DNA of 64,000 bases from Leishmania martiniquensis (lineage: Eukaryota; Euglenozoa; Kinetoplastea; Trypanosomatida; Trypanosomatidae), in NCBI RefSeq assembly GCF_017916325.1, contig NC_090141.1:1-64000 (forward strand), written 5' to 3'. Position 1 is the stretch's first letter. Each line of letters starts with the position of its first letter. The position numbers and the translations under genes are program-made. Below the pieces are notes generated by a model. It saw only the letters and a program-made list of their open reading frames with translations. It was not told where the DNA came from and searched no databases. Shown here one piece after another: positions 10,501 through 21,327 of this stretch.

Positions 10501-11977
10501 AGCCCAAAAAGGAGCCGGCTCATCAGGCAGTCACAGGCGTCTTCGGAGCGCGAAAGGCACACACACAACACAAAAGACAAAAACAGTGAGAAAACGGGGG
10601 AGAGGTGACGATTGCCGGCAGAAGCGGCAGGTGGGAGAAGACAAACGGCAAAGAAGAGAAGAGCTGACCAACAACAACAAAAGCGACAGTATTGGGTGGT
10701 GGAGCGGGGGAGGGGGGCACGAGGGGGACGAAGAGCAAAGGGGAGACATGAGAAAAGGCGGGGGTCAGCCGGTTTCCTATTCCCATGCGCAACTCCCCCA
10801 AAAACAAAAAGAAAACGCATCCAGGGGGTGCGTCGATTGCACATGCCTGTGGGTCACCCACCCGTCTCTGTCTTCGTCATCATCGCGGCCACGTTCACGC
10901 GCGCGATCGCTTCTCCCTCTCTTTCTTTTTCCCTTTTCGAGCGCTTGTCAGCATCGGGAATAAAAAGAGGCAGAGAGCACAATCGCACCATTTGACTGCG
11001 AGAGAGAAAGAGAATCATAAGCGAGAGAAAGGGAAAAAAAGAATAAGAAACACAGCGTGCGAACCGAGAACGCGTCCAGAAGAAAGAGCCGTTGTGGCAT
11101 ACGATGCCGCCACAGATAGCGAGACTAAACAGACCAGGTGCAAAGACATGCACAAGCAAGCGCGTACCAAGACAGGGGAGGAGAAGTACAGGAAGGCAAC
11201 AGACAACAAAAGGAAAAAGAGGGAGCCGGAAGAGAAGAAACACAGCCAGAGATGGAGAAGGGGTTGAAGGGCAGAGGATACATATATATATATATATACG
11301 TGCGGGCGCGTGTGGATTTCGATTGGTCATGCCTCCACCCTCCCCGCTCTTGTTTCCTCCCCTTCTGCTCTAAGCATCGCGTAAGAGAGAGAGAGAGGAG
11401 AGAGCGCATAAACGAGAAATTGTGGGCAGACGAAGGGGGAGAGAGGGCGCAGTACTGGACAGGTGAAGGCTGAGGTTGTGATGCAGAGATAAGAGGATTG
11501 AGTCGCCACTATCCCGCGAGAACACGAAGGGTAACAAAAAGACAGAAAGTGAAAAGGAAGCGCGGCACTCGAAGGATACCCCCTCGGCGGCGGCCAACGT
11601 GCGGCGAGCAAGATGCGGAGGTAAAAAAATTTTTAAAAGGGCAACCAGCTGTTGTACGCACGCATGGATATGCACCAACCCCGTCAGGCAGCGATGAAAC
11701 CGACAAGAGGATGGCCGAAAAAAAAAAGCTGATGAGGCGGCCTCAGGCGTCGGTGGGGGGAGGAGGGAGAGGGGGGAAGACGGCGCTGCACATGAGCGCA
11801 TCCTTCTTCAGGCGTATCTGCACAATTGGCCGCTGCTGAGTAGTGGAGTGGGATTCGGGTACGATCCCCGTATCATCCATCGTCTGCCTTAACACCGACA
11901 CCTTTTTCCCAACTGCGGTTCGTATGTGTCACTCCCGCCCGTGTTGGCGCCGCCACCGTTTCTGCTGGTTCTTGGCT
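7586..11977. other. Long 3' flank of the WD40 gene, no gene seen
   Basis: About 4.4 kb lacking any open frame that resembles a protein. The plus strand is strongly purine-rich, with CA-repeat patches and an alternating TA run at about 11280-11297. Frames up to 199 residues occur but are rich in Arg, Ser, Cys and simple repeats, as expected from biased composition. I infer UTR plus polycistron spacer. Confidence 0.6.
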
Positions 11978-14038
11978 TTATTGACGCTTGATTGTCCACA
12001 GCTTGACCTTGTCGTCCAGAGAGGAGGTGAGCAACTTTTCGTTCTTGATGTCCATGTGGTAAACTGTGCTGAGGTGTCCAAGGACGGTCTCGATGTGCTC
12101 GCCGTTGTCCGTTCGCCATACCATGACACTACTGTCGCGGGAGCAGGAGAAGATATACTTGTCGTCGTCGGAGAAGATGGCGTGGTGAACCGATGTCTTG
12201 TGCCCATCCATCGAGCGCAGACGCGTTCCGGTCGCTGCATCCCAGAGGATGAGTTCGTAGTCCATGCTGCCGCTTACAATGTACTTGTCGTTATTGGAGA
12301 ATGAGACCGTCCACACTGTGCCGATGTGGCCCACCAGCGACTTGACCTCTTTGCCACAGACCCAGTCCCAGACCTTAATCATGCGGTCATCGCTGCCAGA
12401 CACGACGTACTTCCCATTATCCTTGTGGCTGAAGGCGCATGAAAAAACCGCGAGGGTATGTCCCTTCAGCGTCACAAGCTTCGACTGCGTTTCAGCGTTC
12501 CACACACGAACCGTGTTGTCGCAGGAAGCTGATGCAATATACTCACCGCCAGGGTTGTACTTGACACAGTACACCTTGTCTTCGTGCCCCTTCAGCGTGG
12601 CGATCTTGGTGAACGTAGTCAAGTTCCACAATTTGATGGTGCGATCATCGGAAGAGGAAACAACACGGTTGCCCTTTGGCGAAAAGTCGCAGGACAGTAC
12701 GAAGCCGTTGTGGCCGCCCTTCATGACCGTGCAGCTGCCAGAGCGCAAGTTCCACACGCGGACGGAGCGGTCGCGGCTCGCTGTGACGAATAAGTCTCCC
12801 TTCGGCGAGAAACAGCAGCAGTAAACGGCGAGAGAGTGACCGGAGTAGGTGCAGTCCTCCGTTATGGAGAGCTCGCCTGTGCTGAACGCCTTTGCTTTCG
12901 TCTGTGCGGCCTGTGAGCTGCCGCCCTGCTGGCGGTTCTCCGTCAACTTGTCATCCACATCCTGCTTGCGGGTGTCGGGAGTGGAACAAATGAGGCGTAT
13001 CTTCTTCGGGTCACCTTGCATCGTCATCTCCAGGTACATGGCCAGCACATCGTCATCATCCAACTGAATGATGTCTTCGCCCTCGTAGAAGGACATCACC
13101 ATCCTCCGGCCAAACTTCTTCTCGACAATGGCAGCAAACTCTTCGAAGGTCGTGGAGCCCGTGGCGTAGATGAGCTTTGTGCCACTGTTGTTTTCCTCCT
13201 GCAGATACACTGGTATTTTACCCGACGTGCGCGCTGTCAGCGCCATCTCGGTGTGCTCTTCTGCCCCGTTGCGAGGCTTTGGCTCCTCACGCAAGAGAGC
13301 GGCAACATCCTGCGCTGGCTGCTCCAGCACCTGGAGAATGAAGGCGTTCAGGTCATCCCGCTCCTTCTCCGACATGCCGACTAGGTCGTCGGCGGCACCG
13401 TAGAGAGCATTCGCGCTGCCCGTGCCGCTCGCATCCTGCGTGGGCGGCGGTGTCCGTGAGCCGTTGCCGGGCCCGCCCTCCGTGTCATTCTGCCTCGATT
13501 GGTTCTTTGCCTTCTTTTTCTCCATGAGAGTTTGGACCATTATCCAGATTTCTTCGTCCGTCGACGTCTCCTCGGGGAGGTTGCTGCGGAACGTCTCCAC
13601 TGCGATCTCTGGTGTGAGGTCCTTCTGCTTGCACAGCAGTTGCAACACGGCGTTACGCTTGCCGCTGGGTAGACCTTGGTAGGAAAGCTGTTTGCCGCGG
13701 TAGTTCAGCAATATCTTCTGCGGCTTCTCCGAATCATCGGTGGTAGACGGGCGCGCATCGGTGCTGGTGGTGGGCGACCCGGACGGGGGGTTGGCGCCCT
13801 TTGCACGAGCGTTCTTCTCTTCACGCGCCGTCTTAGCCTCCACATACATCGCCATCACCTGCTCATCGGAATAGGAGTTGTGGTTTTCGATGTTCTCTCG
13901 GAAGGTCGTCAGCACTGCGCTTTCAGCGACACCCATCTTGGCCAGGATGTCCATCAAGTCCTTTGTCCGACGCTCCGGATAGCCTTCGTAGGTGACGCTC
14001 TTCCCCGTGATCTTGAGGGTGATTTTTTCCTTGGCCAT
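11978..14038 (-). CDS. PB1-like domain protein with seven WD40 repeats
   Basis: A 686-residue protein with three parts. Residues 1-180 hold two related modules, each beginning with a short beta strand and (T/S)YxG(Y/L)P and ending in an acidic Y/W segment (SYSDEQVMAMYVE and STDEEIWIMVQTL). Residues about 275-351 look like a PB1 domain: a lysine-containing first strand (TKLIYATG) and the acidic OPCA-type stretch YEGEDIIQLDDDDVLAMYL. Residues 396-686 contain seven WD40 repeats, each with GH and a terminal WN/WD/WR dipeptide, enough for a complete propeller. PB1 domains pair head-to-tail and WD40 propellers are protein platforms, so a scaffold role is likely; the pathway is unknown. The open frame extends to 14689, but only from GTG; ATG at 14038 follows a good pyrimidine tract and is the chosen start. 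Confidence 0.9.
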   Translation of the reverse strand: MAKEKITLKITGKSVTYEGYPERRTKDLMDILAKMGVAESAVLTTFRENIENHNSYSDEQVMAMYVEAKTAREEKNARAKGANPPSGSPTTSTDARPSTTDDSEKPQKILLNYRGKQLSYQGLPSGKRNAVLQLLCKQKDLTPEIAVETFRSNLPEETSTDEEIWIMVQTLMEKKKAKNQSRQNDTEGGPGNGSRTPPPTQDASGTGSANALYGAADDLVGMSEKERDDLNAFILQVLEQPAQDVAALLREEPKPRNGAEEHTEMALTARTSGKIPVYLQEENNSGTKLIYATGSTTFEEFAAIVEKKFGRRMVMSFYEGEDIIQLDDDDVLAMYLEMTMQGDPKKIRLICSTPDTRKQDVDDKLTENRQQGGSSQAAQTKAKAFSTGELSITEDCTYSGHSLAVYCCCFSPKGDLFVTASRDRSVRVWNLRSGSCTVMKGGHNGFVLSCDFSPKGNRVVSSSDDRTIKLWNLTTFTKIATLKGHEDKVYCVKYNPGGEYIASASCDNTVRVWNAETQSKLVTLKGHTLAVFSCAFSHKDNGKYVVSGSDDRMIKVWDWVCGKEVKSLVGHIGTVWTVSFSNNDKYIVSGSMDYELILWDAATGTRLRSMDGHKTSVHHAIFSDDDKYIFSCSRDSSVMVWRTDNGEHIETVLGHLSTVYHMDIKNEKLLTSSLDDKVKLWTIKRQ

Positions 14039-14040
14039 GG

Positions 14041-14081
14041 CTGCTGTTGTTCGGAGACGACAAAGAAGGAGAGGGATAGGT
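14041..14081 (-). promoter_or_regulatory. Probable SL trans-splice acceptor of the WD40 gene
   Basis: On the sense strand, CTATCCCTCTCCTTCTTTG is followed by GTCGTCTCCGAACAACAG and then the ATG within about ten bases. The AGs at 14041-14045 are candidate acceptors. This supports ATG at 14038 over any upstream start, since an upstream start would lie 5' of the splice site. Confidence 0.5.
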
Positions 14082-14802
14082 AAAGCCGGCGGTAGGGGGA
14101 TGCTCCAAGGTCGGGTACGGGAAGGGGGAGGGGCGGCGCGCCTCTGTGTCGAGAAGGGGGGCTGAGAAGATCGGGAGCGCAGCGATGCAAGACGTGGAGG
14201 GTAGGGGGCGGGCGGTAGATGAAAAAGTGTCTTGAGCAGGTCGTGTGTAGAGACTAAACAACCAAAGGATATCGAAAAACTGCCCGGCAGTGAGGGGGCG
14301 AAGAAGCGTTGGAGGGGGAAGGGGGAAGAGAGAGTAAAGTAGCGCGTGTAGGGAAGACAGCATGCGAGCTCAAGTGGCTTTACAGAGAGTGCGACGCACA
14401 CCGGCAGGCATGTCGGCCAACCATAAAGGTCGATGCGACGGAAAGGATAATCAGCAACGAGGGGATGCAGGAAAAGTCGGGCACACCCACTTTTGTCTCC
14501 CCGCGGCATGGCGACTGAGCGGTGGGCCGTGAACGCGCATTTCTTTCTCTCTCCCTCTGTATGTGTGTGTGTCTCAATTTGCTGTTTGTCTTCGGCGCTT
14601 AAGCCGTGTACGATTAGTGCAGAGGGCAGGCCCAGGCCTATGCACACACATGCGCATACCTTCGGCGCCGCGTTAGCCGTCACCGTCACTACTGGACAGC
14701 CGACTCGGTAAGTTGCAGAACAGAGAAAAATTGTTGCAAAGACGGCGAAGCGCTATACCACGCAAGATTGGCGGCAGAGAGAAATACATGATAAATTCCC
14801 TC

Positions 14803-15681
14803 TCATGAGGTCTCGAAGGTGCCGTCGGCACTGATGTCGAGGAGAGCCTTCAGCAGCTCTGCGCTCTTGAAGCTGTCGCTGTATTGCCACATCTCGCGCC
14901 GGGTCACCCATGCGTGATCCTTAGGTTTGGGCTCGCACGAGGCAAACTGCGGGCGGCCAGAAAGGTACGTCGCAGAGTAGATGAACAGACGTGTGTTGTC
15001 ATCCTCGAGAAGCACCGTCGCCTGCGGCGCGTTCGACCAGACGTAGCAGTCCAGCCCCTCGTTGTTTTGAGAGGAGATTACGCGATCGACTGTCATGCGG
15101 AGCGACTCATCGTCGTTGCGCGCTGTGTGTGGAATGGACCACTTACCTGTGGCCTCCTCCTGAACAATAAGATAGAGAAAGTCGTCCAGCTTGCGGTGCA
15201 GCGTGTGGCGTGGCGGCGGCGTGTCGCCCAAGTCAGTTGGTTGCCACATGTCAGCGGCTGTCACACGCTTCTCTGGGGCGTAGCGCTGCATCACCACCTT
15301 CATAGCATCCTGGTAGAGCTCCAGGCCGAAAAAATTTCCCTTTATCTGATTGGAGTCAGTGCGGCCGAGAACGTCAATCGTCTGCCCACGGCTTGCAAAA
15401 AATGCTGTTGCCGACTCCACAGACTCGTGCCGGCTGTACCGCTGCTGCTCACGCTCCAGAAGATAGCTCATCTCTACTTCTAGGGGATGCGGAGAGTGCT
15501 TTACCACTTGATTACGGTGAAGGTAATAGCCGACGTGGATCCGCCGCGCTATAGGTCCATCATGGACGTGTACCTGCGGAATGATGGGAGTGCGATGTTG
15601 CGAGTGAAAGGTATGACGCGATGCGAGCACACAGGTTGGCGCTGCCGCGGCCGGTGGACGGCTTGGACGGAAGTAGCGCAT
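14803..15681 (-). CDS. Mitochondrial large-subunit ribosomal protein mL46-like (Nudix fold)
   Basis: A 292-residue protein with a basic, Ser/Ala/Arg-rich N terminus (MRYFRPSRPPAAAAP) typical of a mitochondrial targeting sequence. The remainder matches the mL46/MRPL46 pattern: an early YYLHRNQVV segment with a downstream PLEVEMSYLLEREQ helix, a Nudix-like core with DDFLYLIVQEE, KWSIPHTARNDDESLR and YVWSNAPQATVLL, and a closing AWVTRREMWQY near the C terminus. mL46 uses a Nudix fold structurally; the catalytic Nudix box is not present here, as expected for a ribosomal subunit. The role would be in the mitoribosome. The frame opens further upstream, but ATG at 15681 gives the sensible presequence. 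Assignment is by motif reading and could be another Nudix-fold mitochondrial protein. Confidence 0.7.
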   Translation of the reverse strand: MRYFRPSRPPAAAAPTCVLASRHTFHSQHRTPIIPQVHVHDGPIARRIHVGYYLHRNQVVKHSPHPLEVEMSYLLEREQQRYSRHESVESATAFFASRGQTIDVLGRTDSNQIKGNFFGLELYQDAMKVVMQRYAPEKRVTAADMWQPTDLGDTPPPRHTLHRKLDDFLYLIVQEEATGKWSIPHTARNDDESLRMTVDRVISSQNNEGLDCYVWSNAPQATVLLEDDNTRLFIYSATYLSGRPQFASCEPKPKDHAWVTRREMWQYSDSFKSAELLKALLDISADGTFETS

Positions 15682-16207
15682 CTTCTTTTTCAGCGCGGCT
15701 TCTTTTCTGCCCTTGTGCGTGTGTGAACGTGCGGCTGTGGTGAAGCGTGAAGCGGTGTCTGCACTGCCCCCCCTCCCAGAAGAGGTGGTGAGGTTGTGGC
15801 GGCAGCGTTCCCCGAAAAGGAGCGCGGGGCCGTCAGGTATTGCGGAGATGGGGGAAGGAGGGGGCAATGTGCGGTAAGTGGCGTGAACGCAGCTCGGATG
15901 GGATCCGCAAAGGAGAGAGAACGTCGTGAAAGGAAAGGGTGTTGGATGCAAGAGAAGAAAGAAGGGGGAATGTGCTTGCGGGGCGCCAAAGTGCGTGCGC
16001 AGAAAGAGAAACGTATGCAACGCTCGGCGCCGCTGGAAGGGTTGTTTTGCCCTCTGCCTCAGCTGCACGTTGGGAGAAGCGGAGGAGTGGGGAGGGGGTC
16101 AGCCCCTTTATCACTCCAAGTGCAGCACCGCGCACGTGTATGAGTGGGTGGAAGAGAGTGCGTCACACACCGAGAGAGAGAGAAGGGGAGCAGAATGCGG
16201 TAAGGCG

Positions 16208-16993
16208 TCAGATTCTCTTGGCGGGCACAGAAGCGGAAAACGTTTGCGTGGCGCTGTCGACAGCCCCCGCCCTGTGAGCTCCGTCAGAGGTCGTCTCTAG
16301 GCGTCTTACACGCCCTTCGAGATGGGTGAGGCGCTGTGCTACGTCGTCAAGAGCGCCACGTATGCGGCTCTCCAACATGAGAAGCTGTCGCTGGAGCGCG
16401 CTGGACACTTCCATCGTGACGGCGGTGGGTGTCTCAGAGGCGGGTCTCTGCGATTGCGTCACCTCCGGGCTGCCACAGCCCTCTAATGGCCCTTCTACAT
16501 GGGGCTCGAAAGAAGAAGAGGGCGAACGGGAGAAGAGGACTACGTGAACCGACGCTACGAAGACACTTGTCTTGGGTGTTCGCGCAAATAGCTTCAGGAG
16601 GTACGCACGCCGTGCTGGGAACAGTACCCCACCACCACCGTGACAGAGGAAATGGGCGTGGAGACCCTTCGCAGGGTTGGAGAGCTGCGCCTCGTGTGTA
16701 AGCAGGGGCGCTGACGCCTCAGCGCCGGCGTCGTGGATCTCCAACACTCGCGCATTGGTCACAAAGCACAGCGCCACTACGCCCGCGTCCCCAACCTGTA
16801 GCCTGAGCCATGGGGCGACACTATTCGCGGGAAAATCGAGCGAGGAGTCATGCGGCGACGCCAGCGACTCGCGCACCTCCACCTCTGCCTCCTCCATCCC
16901 GCCCTCCTTCATGAACGTGTAGTGTACGTGTCCCTGAAGCGAATCGTTGTCGGCCCAGCTGCAGGTTATCAAGCACGGCACCTCAGCGCCCAT
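16208..16993 (-). CDS. Conserved hypothetical, beta-rich domain plus C-terminal coiled coil
   Basis: A 261-residue protein I do not recognise. Residues 1-165 read as alternating beta strands (VPCLITCSW, HVHYTFMK, APWLRLQVGD, VALCFVTNARVLEIHD, YLLKLFARTP, VFVASVHVVLFS), suggesting a single beta-sandwich. After a Pro/Ser linker, residues about 200-240 (SSALQRQLLMLESRIRGALD and onward) form an amphipathic helix with heptad leucines, probably a coiled coil for dimerisation. No membrane span, signal peptide or enzyme motif. The frame extends to 17056, but ATG at 16993 begins the conserved-looking region and is preferred. It lies 0.5 kb upstream of the mL46-like gene on the same strand. Function unknown. 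Confidence 0.75.
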   Translation of the reverse strand: MGAEVPCLITCSWADNDSLQGHVHYTFMKEGGMEEAEVEVRESLASPHDSSLDFPANSVAPWLRLQVGDAGVVALCFVTNARVLEIHDAGAEASAPLLTHEAQLSNPAKGLHAHFLCHGGGGVLFPARRAYLLKLFARTPKTSVFVASVHVVLFSRSPSSSFEPHVEGPLEGCGSPEVTQSQRPASETPTAVTMEVSSALQRQLLMLESRIRGALDDVAQRLTHLEGRVRRLETTSDGAHRAGAVDSATQTFSASVPAKRI

Positions 16994-19869
16994 GGTGGAG
17001 TTATCTGCGGAGCGCACTAAAGAAAAAAATGAAAGAAGGAAAGGGTGCGCGTACAACGAGCTGAGAACAGAAGTAGTGGCGACGGAAGTGGAGGCGGTCG
17101 TGTACGTGTGTCTGTGCGTGTGTGTGTGTGTGTGTATTTGTGGTGGCCACTTTCCCCGTCACCGTGGCCGTGCAAAATAGCACGTGCTGCGGGGAAGGGG
17201 CACAGCCGCATCCCGAGTGGAGAGAGCGTCGAGATTGAAAACGAGCCGGTAGCAAAGGAGAAGAGGAGAGAGGCCCCGCCGACTCAGCTGCGGGGGCCGC
17301 TCACAGATGCAGTTTTGGGCGCGCATCAGCGGTAAGAAAAGCAGGCTGTGACGGACGAGATGGTTCGAGCGGCAAGTGGACCGGTGACTGGTGAGCTTCT
17401 GCTGATCGAGAGGGAGAAAAGCCCGCTGACTACTTTGATATGCAGTCTGTGCATCCTTTCTTTCGCCGTCCCTTACGCGCAGGCATCACCACGAATGTCG
17501 CACTGCACGCCATACTTGGTGCTGCTTTGGGTAACCGCCCACGATAGTGCCGTAGCTGCCACACGCATACACATACACATACACATACACGCACGGGCGC
17601 TTCGCATTGTGTGTGGCTTTGGGAGACGCTCTGCTCGCGGCGCCTCGTTGGTGCCCCACGTTGCTGCTGTTCGTCATGCACTGATTTCCGCTGCTCATCA
17701 CGAGTTTCAACTCACTAAGACACATCAAGAGCTACGTCAATATGCACTCCAACGGATGCACGCATAGCATTCAATCCCCTTGCCCTTCACGCATCAACTT
17801 ACACGTATGTGCGAGCAAGCTGAGTGAGCCGTCAATGCCTGCCGCTATCTCAGTCTCTCCGATGGTGATAGCGTGTGGATCTGAGGCTGCCTAACTGAAG
17901 AAGCGGCGCAAGAGGGGAAGGGCACCACCATCACAGACCCCCCAAGACACCTTGCTCGCAACAGTCGAGGAAACGATAAACTAAGCGCACGTCTACGGTA
18001 CCTCTCTTGGCCTTCATTGCATCTTCGCCGCGACGTCCTTGCGCGGGTGGAAGAGGGAGAAGGGATTCTTCCCCCTCCCCACCGTCTGTGCCTCCACTCA
18101 CTTCCCCGCCCCCAAGCCCTCTCATCCGCGCGCATACGCGCACACGTGCTGTGACAGTGCGCTCGTACTGCGTGAACACTTTTTGTGTGAGGCGAAGGTG
18201 AGAGGGGAAGAGGAGAGGGGGGCGAGTAGACCATCATAACATGAGCACATGAAAGCGAGCACCGCGCACAAAGAAAGGGCTGGAGAGAGAGAAAGGGGGG
18301 AACAAGAGGGCGCCAGTCAGACATGAAGGGGGAGGGCTGAGAGTGAACAACGCAAGAGCAAGCACAGCACGGTGTGCGAAGGAGTGCTGGTTGGAAGGGA
18401 AACGAGGGAGGAAAAGTGAAAGGGAGCGCACGTCAAGAAAGGGAGAGGTGGGACGAAAACAAAAACGAGAAACGGAAGAGAAAAAATCAGCATACGCCAG
18501 CGCGCGTGTGCGCACACGATCGCCAGTCCCGCCACCTTGCGCATGCGCGTGTTTGTTTTGGATGTCTGTGCATGAGTAAGACGTCATCCGCCGACGCACA
18601 CGCACCACCAGACACCTCCGTCTCCTTTCGACACAACGGCTCATGCGCTCCACATCGACAACGAGATGATCACGGCTGCGGCACGCACGCACGCACCACC
18701 AAAGCAGGGTAAAAAAAAAGGAGATGTAAAGCTACGCGGGAGTGCGCTCTAACAGGTACGAGGCGAAAAAGCGTTTGCGCTTACCTCCCTGCGTATGCTT
18801 GTGCGCCCGCATACCGGCACATCACTGCTGCTTCGCCTCCTCGCCTCTCTACATACGCATGCACAAGGCAGTTCGGTTTGCACGCCACAGCAGCGATGGA
18901 GTGTGTGAATCGCGGGTCCCACCGACAATTGCACTGACGAGTCTCTTGCTTGCACGCATCTTAGCATCAAGCTACCATCTTCGTATGTGCACGTAATGGT
19001 GACGTCTTGCGTAGCCGCCTTCGTGCCTCAGGGAAGGTTATATGTGCAGCACCGAGAGCATTCTCTATGGTGCGGACGTTTGCCTTCTATCACTTCGCGT
19101 CTTTCCGCCCCAACGGCGCCGTTTGGAACCGTTCGCGCGCGACGGGCGTGTCTCCTCAGGGTGCTCGGGGAGGAGACGATGGGTGTAACAGAAACGCTGG
19201 AGAAGGCGCATGAGCGCTGAGCAGTGGCGATACAACAGCACAAACGAACATCAAAAAAATCGGCAGCGACTCCGCCTTGAAGAGTGGACAACAGAATCCC
19301 TCCGAAAATGCGAGCAGCACGCGTGTGATGAACCCCCAGTGCCCCGCAAACGCCGGATAAGACAACACGCAGACACAGGCAAAAAAAAAAGAGGACAAAG
19401 GCACACATCAGAGAGAGGAGGGAGAAGTAGGTACGAGAGGTCAGTAACCGCGAAGACGAAGAGAGGCAAACTCAAAAACAAAGCTGCATCACTCAGCAAC
19501 AACAGCGTCGAAAAGGTCGCTTAAAGGGAAAGAAGAGGTGAAAGCAAACACACAGCACACATGGAGGGAGCTGCCTGTCGGCGTCTGTTCATCGGCACGG
19601 GGTGTGCCCCAACACAGACGAGCAGCGTGGCATATCCGCCATGTCCGCCTCGCACTGACGTCGCCAACAGCGCTGCGGTCCTCAGCGTAGGCGCCTCACA
19701 TTTAGGGCAGCAAAGAGCAACAAGAAAGATAAAAAGAAACAGAAGAGTGAGCAAATTGGGGGGTCTGTAGGCGAGATGATGCCCTATGCCTTTCGAAACG
19801 TGTGCCCACGCTGTGATGTGAAGCGCACAAGTCAAAGCCCTCTCCACCGCTCCCTGCCCCCTGCCGGTC
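16994..19869. other. 3' flank of the pumilio gene (outer part)
   Basis: Almost 2.9 kb without a recognisable gene. It contains GT repeats at about 17105-17137, a TACACA-type array at 17562-17592 and the string CCATCACAGACCCCCCAAGACA near 17927, which resembles a stretch near 7895 and may be decayed retroposon sequence. Purine-rich plus strand throughout. Confidence 0.5.
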
Positions 19870-20369
19870 ACACGCATTGCAGCTGTGCACCGACTCGTGC
19901 ATCGGCGCACCGCCATTGCCTCCAGCTTCACCCCCACACCCGCCACGCCCGCCACCGCACAGCCATTCCCATGGTGCCGCTGTTCACCTGCTGAGCCCCT
20001 CGGGCGGCTCAGCAGCAGGCGATGCGAGGGCTGCGCGCGGTGTTTCAGCGGCGGTGACACTTCGCCCATCACAGGGGCGGCACAAGCGTGTTCACTGTCG
20101 CAGTTCCCACTGTCGTTGCGCCATCCAGGGCGTTGGCCGCCGGCAGCAGTAGCGGGGGATCACTCTGACATCCCCACGCTATGTGTGTGTGGCCTTCGCC
20201 CCACCAGAGGTGGGCTCGGCGTGGACAGGGAATGTCCGTGGGAGGGGAGAGGGGGGAGAGCTACAAGGCCTCCCCACAGAGAGCGGGGGCGGAGGGGGCC
20301 AGATCCCTATGGCACGCCGAGGCGCCCCCTGACATCAAGACTCGGCACAGAGAGACACATGAAAGGGAA
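19870..20369 (+). mobile_element. SIDER-like retroposon copy, antisense to transcription
   Basis: The inverted partner of the block at 7084-7585: 500 bp, nearly identical and lacking the TG dinucleotide of the other copy. It begins at ACACGCATTGCAGCTG and ends at GAAAGGGAA, followed here by AAAAGGAGATG, an A-rich junction. It lies about 1 kb downstream of the pumilio stop codon and so probably within or beyond that 3' UTR, but in antisense orientation, unlike the other copy. A retroposon origin is inferred; the duplication itself is direct observation. Confidence 0.6.
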
Positions 20370-21327
20370 AAAAGGAGATGCGATAGATGCATAGGAGATC
20401 AGCAAGGGTGGTGACAGGCGACAGTGCTAAGAGAGAGGCAGAGAAGCGCGGCGGGCGGAAAGAGCTGCAGCGCCACCCAAAAAAAAAGTTGCCGATAGTG
20501 GCAAGCGCCTCAGCCCCTCCCTCCCCCATTCTTCGACGCCTCGTTGATCTGCGGAAAGGATCGCACTGGCAGCTCATACCGAAAGTGGAGTCTTTCTCTG
20601 TGTGTGTGTTCGCGCCAGCGACCCAGCAGATTACGGGGGAGGAAAAAAAGAAAAAAGCGGAGAGGGGAAAGGGCGCGCAAGCACGAGAGGGGGGCTGAGC
20701 CGAGGGAACGGCGTTGAGGGGTGGGGGGGAGGAGCAGAGAAAAGAGGGCATATGGTGAAGGCAGGTAAAGAGAGGAACCTAAAAAAAGATACGTTGTTGG
20801 GAGCACAAGCAGGCACAAGCATCACAGCAAAGATCGAACGGGCTTGACGAGAAGCCGGCGCACACACAGGAGAACGGCGAGGGGAGAGAAAAGGCGAGAA
20901 GGAAAGGGCTAGGGAAAGGAGGGCATCCAGCGCGATGGTCTTCGTCGTCAGCTCCAGTGTCCCGTGGCTCCACTGGCATATATGTACATGGGCACACACA
21001 AAAACCCACACATACACATACTCGAACGCAGGCGCATTAGCATGGTGTCGCATCACGGGAGGAAGTGATATCGACGCGAAGAAGTACACTAAAGGCACCA
21101 TCACGTGAGGTGGTGTGTATTTGTGTAAGCTGCCATCAGCGCCAGCGATTCACATCATCGGCGCGCCCTTTGCTTTCTCCTCTGTTTTCCATTCGTCCCT
21201 GTCGAGCCCGCGGCTCCTTCCCGCGCGCGCTCTCTCGTGCTGCTGTGCAGGAGAGGGAAGAGAAAAATTTTTTTGGCTGGGTGAGACGAAAGCGATTCAT
21301 TCGTCGTTTTCAGTTTCCTTTGCGTCT
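20370..21327. other. Probable 3' UTR of the pumilio gene
   Basis: About 1 kb of A/G-rich plus-strand sequence between the retroposon copy and the pumilio stop codon. It includes an A9 run near 20478 and CA-rich stretches near 20992. No coding feature seen. Confidence 0.55.

Noticed and set aside
11280..11297. Alternating TA run considered as a promoter TATA element
   Set aside because: Protein-coding genes in kinetoplastids are transcribed polycistronically without gene-specific TATA promoters; the run lies mid-spacer and is probably a microsatellite.
14039..14689. 217-residue N-terminal extension of the WD40 protein
   Set aside because: It begins with GTG, is low complexity, and crosses the likely splice acceptor just upstream of the ATG at 14038.
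17105..17592. GT and TACACA repeats considered as an array of regulatory sites or CRISPR-like structure
   Set aside because: Units are 2-6 bases without spacers; ordinary microsatellites of this genome type.
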